A stretch of DNA of 64,000 nucleotides from Phoronis australis. Its lineage: Eukaryota; Phoronida; Phoronidae. The notes beneath the pieces are model-generated. The model did not search any database. It was not told where the DNA came from and saw nothing but the letters and a program-made list of their open reading frames with translations. The stretch spans positions 291,640 to 355,639 of the forward strand of contig NMRA01000320.1 in NCBI GenBank assembly GCA_002633005.1. The letters run 5' to 3'. Shown here piece by piece: positions 60,001 through 64,000 of this stretch. Each line of letters opens with the position of its first letter. The stretch's first letter is position 1. The translations under genes were made by a program, and so were the position numbers.

Positions 60001-63000
60001 CATGCGATGCTGTAACTGAAGACTGTTAAATGTTATGCCGTTATTTATCATTCTTTCGAATAATGAAATCTCCAGATTGTATCTTTTCGCCAGCTCGTGC
60101 ACGTTCGGATTTGGTCGCAACTGCTTATGATCACCAATTAGAATAAGGTGCTGACAACCTTCACTCAGCGTTGTAATAAGATGTGCTTCGAGGACTTCAG
60201 CTGCTTCTTCCACTATGACAATCTTTGGCTTGATTTGTTCAAGTGCTGCTCTGTATTGTGCTGCACAAGATGTTGTCATACCCAATATAGACGCCTTGCT
60301 CATTGTTAGCGTGTCTCTAAGAATGCGTAGCTTTTTTCTTCTGTTACAAGTGTCGTTGTATTCAGCTTTTAACTCATTGATTCGCATTTGCGAGTGTTGA
60401 ATAAATTCATTTCTCCAGAAACGGTAGATATTCCATCTTTTAGCATCTGATAATTCCCACAGTTGTCTATGTTTTTCTGCTTCCGGCTTGTTCATCGAAG
60501 TTGGCACGTGCATTTGGTCTTCCATCCGTGTTAGACATTTCTCCTTTCTCCTCACAGTTTTCCATACATCATTAGAATACGTGACCGCGTTTTGAAAATG
60601 AAGACCTTTGTGTTCGAAAGATCTTGTCCCTCTCCAAGTTGTTTCTCTATGTTCCTGTTGTTTTCGGTGTCCAGCAGGTTCAACTTCAAAGACAACTCCC
60701 ATGTCTTCATCCAGCTGCGTTGTTCTGTTTCTCGGTTTCTGCACGCACGGACACATTGACTGGAGGTCTAACCAATGTAGAATTTCAGAATGCTGTCCAC
60801 AACTATTACTGTAAGCCCATTTGTCAGTTACATCGCCAAGGTATCTTTCGTGTAATATACCTGTATCCAATCCTTTCACTTTTGCATACATTTCATGACG
60901 AAATGCTTCGCAAGGTTGGGGTTCTAAAATCGTTTCCGGTTCAACCGAATACTGGCGGAACTTGTCTCTCCAGTGCCGATACAAACACCATCTTTGACTC
61001 ATGTTCAGTTGGTAGATATTCTTTGACTCAAGATGAGCCGCTTCTTCGGATGATGTTTGTTCTAACCGGTTTGAGACCATTTCATTTAGAACTTCACGGT
61101 TGTTCTGAAAACATTCCTGGGTGGGCAGATAGGCGAAGTAGTGAGAAACATTTTCTTCGTATATTGCTTCCGTATTTGGTCGGTTGTTCAATGTGTGCCG
61201 AGGCTCCAAATTCAGCCAGTGTAGCATGAACGAACCTCTACCTTTGTAACTTTTTACAATTTCTTTCAACTCTTCATCAAAATCAACCAAATACATTTCA
61301 TGGACAATTCCATTTCTGAGTGCTTCTATTCGGGCATTTGCTTCATCCATGCCAACTTTAAAGTTCCGCGATTGATAAAAATTATGTAGAGACACCAAGC
61401 AATCCGAGTATTCTTGCCTCCATAATCTATAGTGCATCCATCGATCATCTCCATTTAAATCCCAGAGATGTTGACCTGGAATCCTAATCGCATATTCCGT
61501 CTTTTCAACCTCTGCCCAGGCGTCACCATCATTTTTGGAATCTAGTTTTAACGCTAGAATTCCATCCGCAGCTTCTTTGAAATGTTGAGGTATCTCAATG
61601 TCTTCACAAACCATTCCCAAGTGAAGCCACGGACGCAAAACGTCGCACAAATCAAGGTTCTGTTTCACCGCTCCCTTTTCAAAGCAAACTCTCTGCTCTT
61701 CGGTCATGAAAGGGGACAGTTTGCTGTAAGATATGACGTTTCTTTTAGCGTTCTCAATGTCACTCTTAGTTGTTTGGATGGTGTGGCGGAGAAAACTAAT
61801 GTGATCCTCGTTCTGTTGATATAAATAGTTTTGTATAGGCTTCTCTCTTTGATTTCTGAGAACGTACTTTTCCAACTCCTTACTCTTACTTCTGCCGCCA
61901 ACACGAATGATTCCTTTCCCAAGGAAGTTGTCAATACCCTCCAAAAACTGATCTAAAGCATGATTTGTGTAACAGACAACTAATATTGGTCCATCATTGA
62001 TTCTGTTCTTTAAAAGAACTTGAACAATTTTGAGACCAACATATGTTTTCCCAGTTCCTGGTGGGCCTTGAATGATTGCAAACTCTTTGGTCAAAGCTGT
62101 CATGATTGCTTCCAGCTGAGAATTGTCTAAATTTAAAGCTGATAGAACTGGCCATTTGTCCTTGACGAGAAGTGGGATTTGTTCAATATCCAAAACTCTT
62201 CTTCCTTCTTTTTTCAGTGCTGACAGATTGTATGTTGCTATTCCACAGTTTTGCAGGTACGACGGACCACTGACCTCAGTGTAGCATTCAATGATATAGT
62301 TACAAAAGGGAAATTTACCCTCAGCCATTCTCTGTAGAGCTTCTAAGACGGGCCTGTGTGCTTCAAAATAAGCCTTTGTTTCAACCATGACGTATTGTTT
62401 TTGTGAAATCACTTCCGTGTCAACATCGGTCAGAAATGCAATCTTGACTTCACCGTCTTTAAGGTCGGAGATTTCTCTTTCGGAAACAGTAGCAAGCAAA
62501 CATGTGTTGAAGTCATCGTCAGATAAGCATACTAAAGAACCGAATATCAAACGTGATGATGATTGCCAGTTGACACCAGACATACGCAAAACATCAAACC
62601 GAATGCTGTGGATAATTCCGTCTTTTCCACAACCATCATGGATTACACGGACCCTGTTGTATACACGACCATCTTGCAAGCGACCCACGTGCTTATTAAA
62701 TTGTTTTTGTCTTCTATAATCCGCAACAGCATTGCGTAGTGGTCTAACACAGTCTTCACGCAATAGTCGAAATTGTATGTGAAGGTAAGCTGCAGCATCT
62801 GAATAAGCTCCTTTGTATCTAATAGGAGACAAGAGTGGTATATCCCCGTGAATGTCGTCAGGTGAGGGAAATATGGAAGCTTCCCTAATGTTGGCTAGTG
62901 GCAGATTTGGTTTCTCGCGTATCGCATTTTGAGTGACACTCTTTTGATGGAAAAGCGCCTCTGTTTCGCTATTCATTAACGTCAGAAGCTGTTCACTACG

Positions 63001-63747
63001 ACGATTTTGGCTGTTCATGGCAGTAACCTTTTTGAGCTCATCGCAAACGTACATCATGCTTGATATAATAGAAGCCACATTGATATATGAGTGCGGCAAT
63101 TTAGTCAACATCACTCGAAGGAGGCGCGCCAGATTAATCATCGTTTTTAAACTCCCTTCCTGGTCTGCGTATGACGCCATATTGTTTGGCACTTTCACAA
63201 TGTAGTTCCTGACATCAGTTAAGAGAAATGTTGACTGCTGAAGGTACCCAAGACATTGTGGAACTATCAGGGGCATCGATGAATTTGTAGACACTTTGGC
63301 AAGCAAGCAGAGTATGGGAGGAACCATGTCTGCAGGGCAAGCTGTAATATAATAGTATCTTTCACAATACATATTCGCACTACAATCAACGCCATTTCAC
63401 GTAAATTGCCCTCGTTGACACGACTGATTCACAAAAGGAGGCTTACGGTTGAATATCAGATTATTATCAAAATGCTATATCGAGCAGAATGTGCAAATAT
63501 GGAGCATCAACAAAATTTACGACCAATGCCTTGCTTTTCTCGGCTTAATTAAGTATGCCCACGTGACCTTTTGTGAAAAGGTACTCGGTTACTGCGACTA
63601 TGTTAACACTTACGTGTATTATCAATTATCTGTCTCAATTTTGAGTCGGAAGAAAGTATCTCTAATAACACAGCACTTTCATCTTTTTCTTGCATCAACT
63701 TAAAGTATCTCATCTGCTCAGAGTTGTCCAATTGTCCACTATTTTGT
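56997..63747 (-). CDS. ZNFX1: ZNFX1-like gene 2 (NFX1-type zinc-finger SF1 RNA helicase), 5' partial
   Basis: Exons found are 63747-63614, 63341-58026 and 57085-56997. Both introns are phase 1 and the joined frame is open to a TGA at 56997-56999 (1845 codons). The first exon found begins in phase 2, so at least one more exon lies upstream. Order of parts: N-terminal helices; SF1 core with Walker A GPPGTGKT (about 62044-62067), VEEAAE (about 60205), GDHKQLRP, QHRMRP, VDNFQGEEND and AFSRAKMGL; then about sixteen NFX1-type Cys/His motifs (59400-58050). A short Ser/Lys/Pro tail ends the protein, with no RZ finger seen. The middle insert contains three copies of a module that is single in gene 1. 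The role is inferred from the family: RNA surveillance or innate defence. Confidence 0.88.
57086..58025. other. Last intron of ZNFX1-like gene 2
   Basis: 940 bp, from GTAAGT at 58025 to TTTCAG. No mobile element was recognised. Reading on through the donor gives 32 extra codons to a stop at 57931, which I take as intronic. Confidence 0.6.
58026..63341 (-). CDS. ZNFX1: Main exon of ZNFX1-like gene 2
   Basis: Bounded by acceptor ATATTACAG (63342-63350) and donor GCTG|GTAAGT. An ATG at 63327-63325 just inside is not needed as a start, because the phase-1 exon 63747-63614 joins in frame. Codons read upstream of the acceptor (YCERYYYIT) are intron-derived. The exon encodes the helicase core and all NFX1 fingers. 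Confidence 0.95.
60388..61720 (-). repeat. Triplicated coding module in the ZNFX1-like gene 2 helicase insert
   Basis: A pair of landmarks repeats three times in frame: a W-L-x-L start (RPWLHLGM, LHWLNLEP, LHWLDLQS) and, 80-150 residues later, an RW-x-x-YR-x-W block (DRWMHYRLWRQEY, QRWCLYRHWRDKF, KRWNIYRFWRNEF). Gene 1 has one copy (FLDWLGLS and RRRLYRFWINKY). The copies are well diverged, so the triplication is old or fast-evolving. Confidence 0.8.
63614..63747 (-). CDS. Upstream exon of ZNFX1-like gene 2
   Basis: Acceptor CTGTCTTAATTCCAG and donor ACAC|GTAAGT give a 134-bp exon starting in phase 2 and ending in phase 1. It reads MRYFKLMQEKDESAVLLEIL then SSDSKLRQIIDN. It aligns with the end of gene 1 exon 2 (14104-13823) and with the corresponding helix pair of vertebrate ZNFX1. 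Confidence 0.78.
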
Positions 63748-64000
63748 CTGGAATTAAGACAGAGAGGATTATTGTACCTAGTGAAACAAATGGATGTCAC
63801 CCATAATGTTAACACCATTTCTAAAAACTACTGGCCTCTTTACCAGTGCCGCTGTAGCCTTTAGGTGAGTTTCAGACACATATGGTGTTTTGTAATTGAC
63901 TACTGAACTAAATTTACAATTCTTGCCCATCTGAACAGCTAAGAGATACATGTATGTATTCCCAGCAAAATGTGAAGAATCAACAAGAAGGCGCCACACA
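63748..64000. other. 5' flank or intron of ZNFX1-like gene 2
   Basis: No further exon could be supported before the window ends. Confidence 0.4.

Noticed and set aside
63342-63372. Start Met of ZNFX1-like gene 2 at 63372
   Set aside because: These codons lie upstream of the ATATTACAG acceptor and look intronic.

Overview
The window is animal nuclear DNA. It is AT-rich and gene-poor, with spliced genes (GT/AG introns, consistent phases), microsatellites, two assembly gaps (24492-24723 and 35916-36181) and many decayed transposable elements. The mix of elements (Penelope-like elements with GIY-YIG, L1/Tx1-type LINEs, Ty3/Gypsy, an integrase with Ulp1 protease and PHD finger, and foldback DNA) points to an aquatic invertebrate. 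I cannot name the species from sequence alone.

Two paralogous ZNFX1-like genes (NFX1-type zinc-finger SF1 helicases) frame the window, both on the minus strand. Gene 1 is modelled here with four exons: 17072-16799, 14104-13823, 10287-4828 and 2483-2293. All junctions are phase 1 and the joined frame is open for 2068 codons. The last exon carries the RZ-type zinc finger that the large exon lacks. Gene 2 is modelled as 63747-63614, 63341-58026 and 57085-56997. Its true 5' end lies upstream. It has more NFX1 fingers and three copies of a module present once in gene 1, and it seems to lack the RZ finger. ZNFX1 proteins in other animals act in RNA-based immunity and small-RNA inheritance.

Every intron of gene 1 holds repeats. 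The last intron holds two Penelope-like fragments joined 5' to 5'. The intron 13822-10288 holds a LINE, itself split by a 544-bp insert, and a CA microsatellite. The intron 16798-14105 holds a degenerate tandem repeat. Between the two genes the order is: a second Penelope-like 3' end fused to a Ty3/Gypsy fragment (18413-21000); an array of hairpin repeats and a ~430-bp satellite (22868-25520); a segment paralogous to the gene 1 exon 1 region (25835-26640); a second LINE (26880-28400); a large inverted repeat with an internal TIR element (29335-32650); a THAP fragment at the second gap; and a 3.2-kb foldback element carrying four palindromic CRE sites (37071-40246).

Just right of the foldback element is an apparently intact four-exon THAP-domain gene (40384-42675). 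Next comes a broken Ginger/Gypsy-type integrase with an Ulp1-like protease and PHD finger (44977-47608), followed by decayed PHD-region duplicates. A 25-bp minisatellite lies at 51091-51352, a single-exon SGNH-hydrolase-like gene with one in-frame stop at 52436-52969, and a 192-bp tandem repeat at 55188-55660. Most other stretches show no recognisable coding content.
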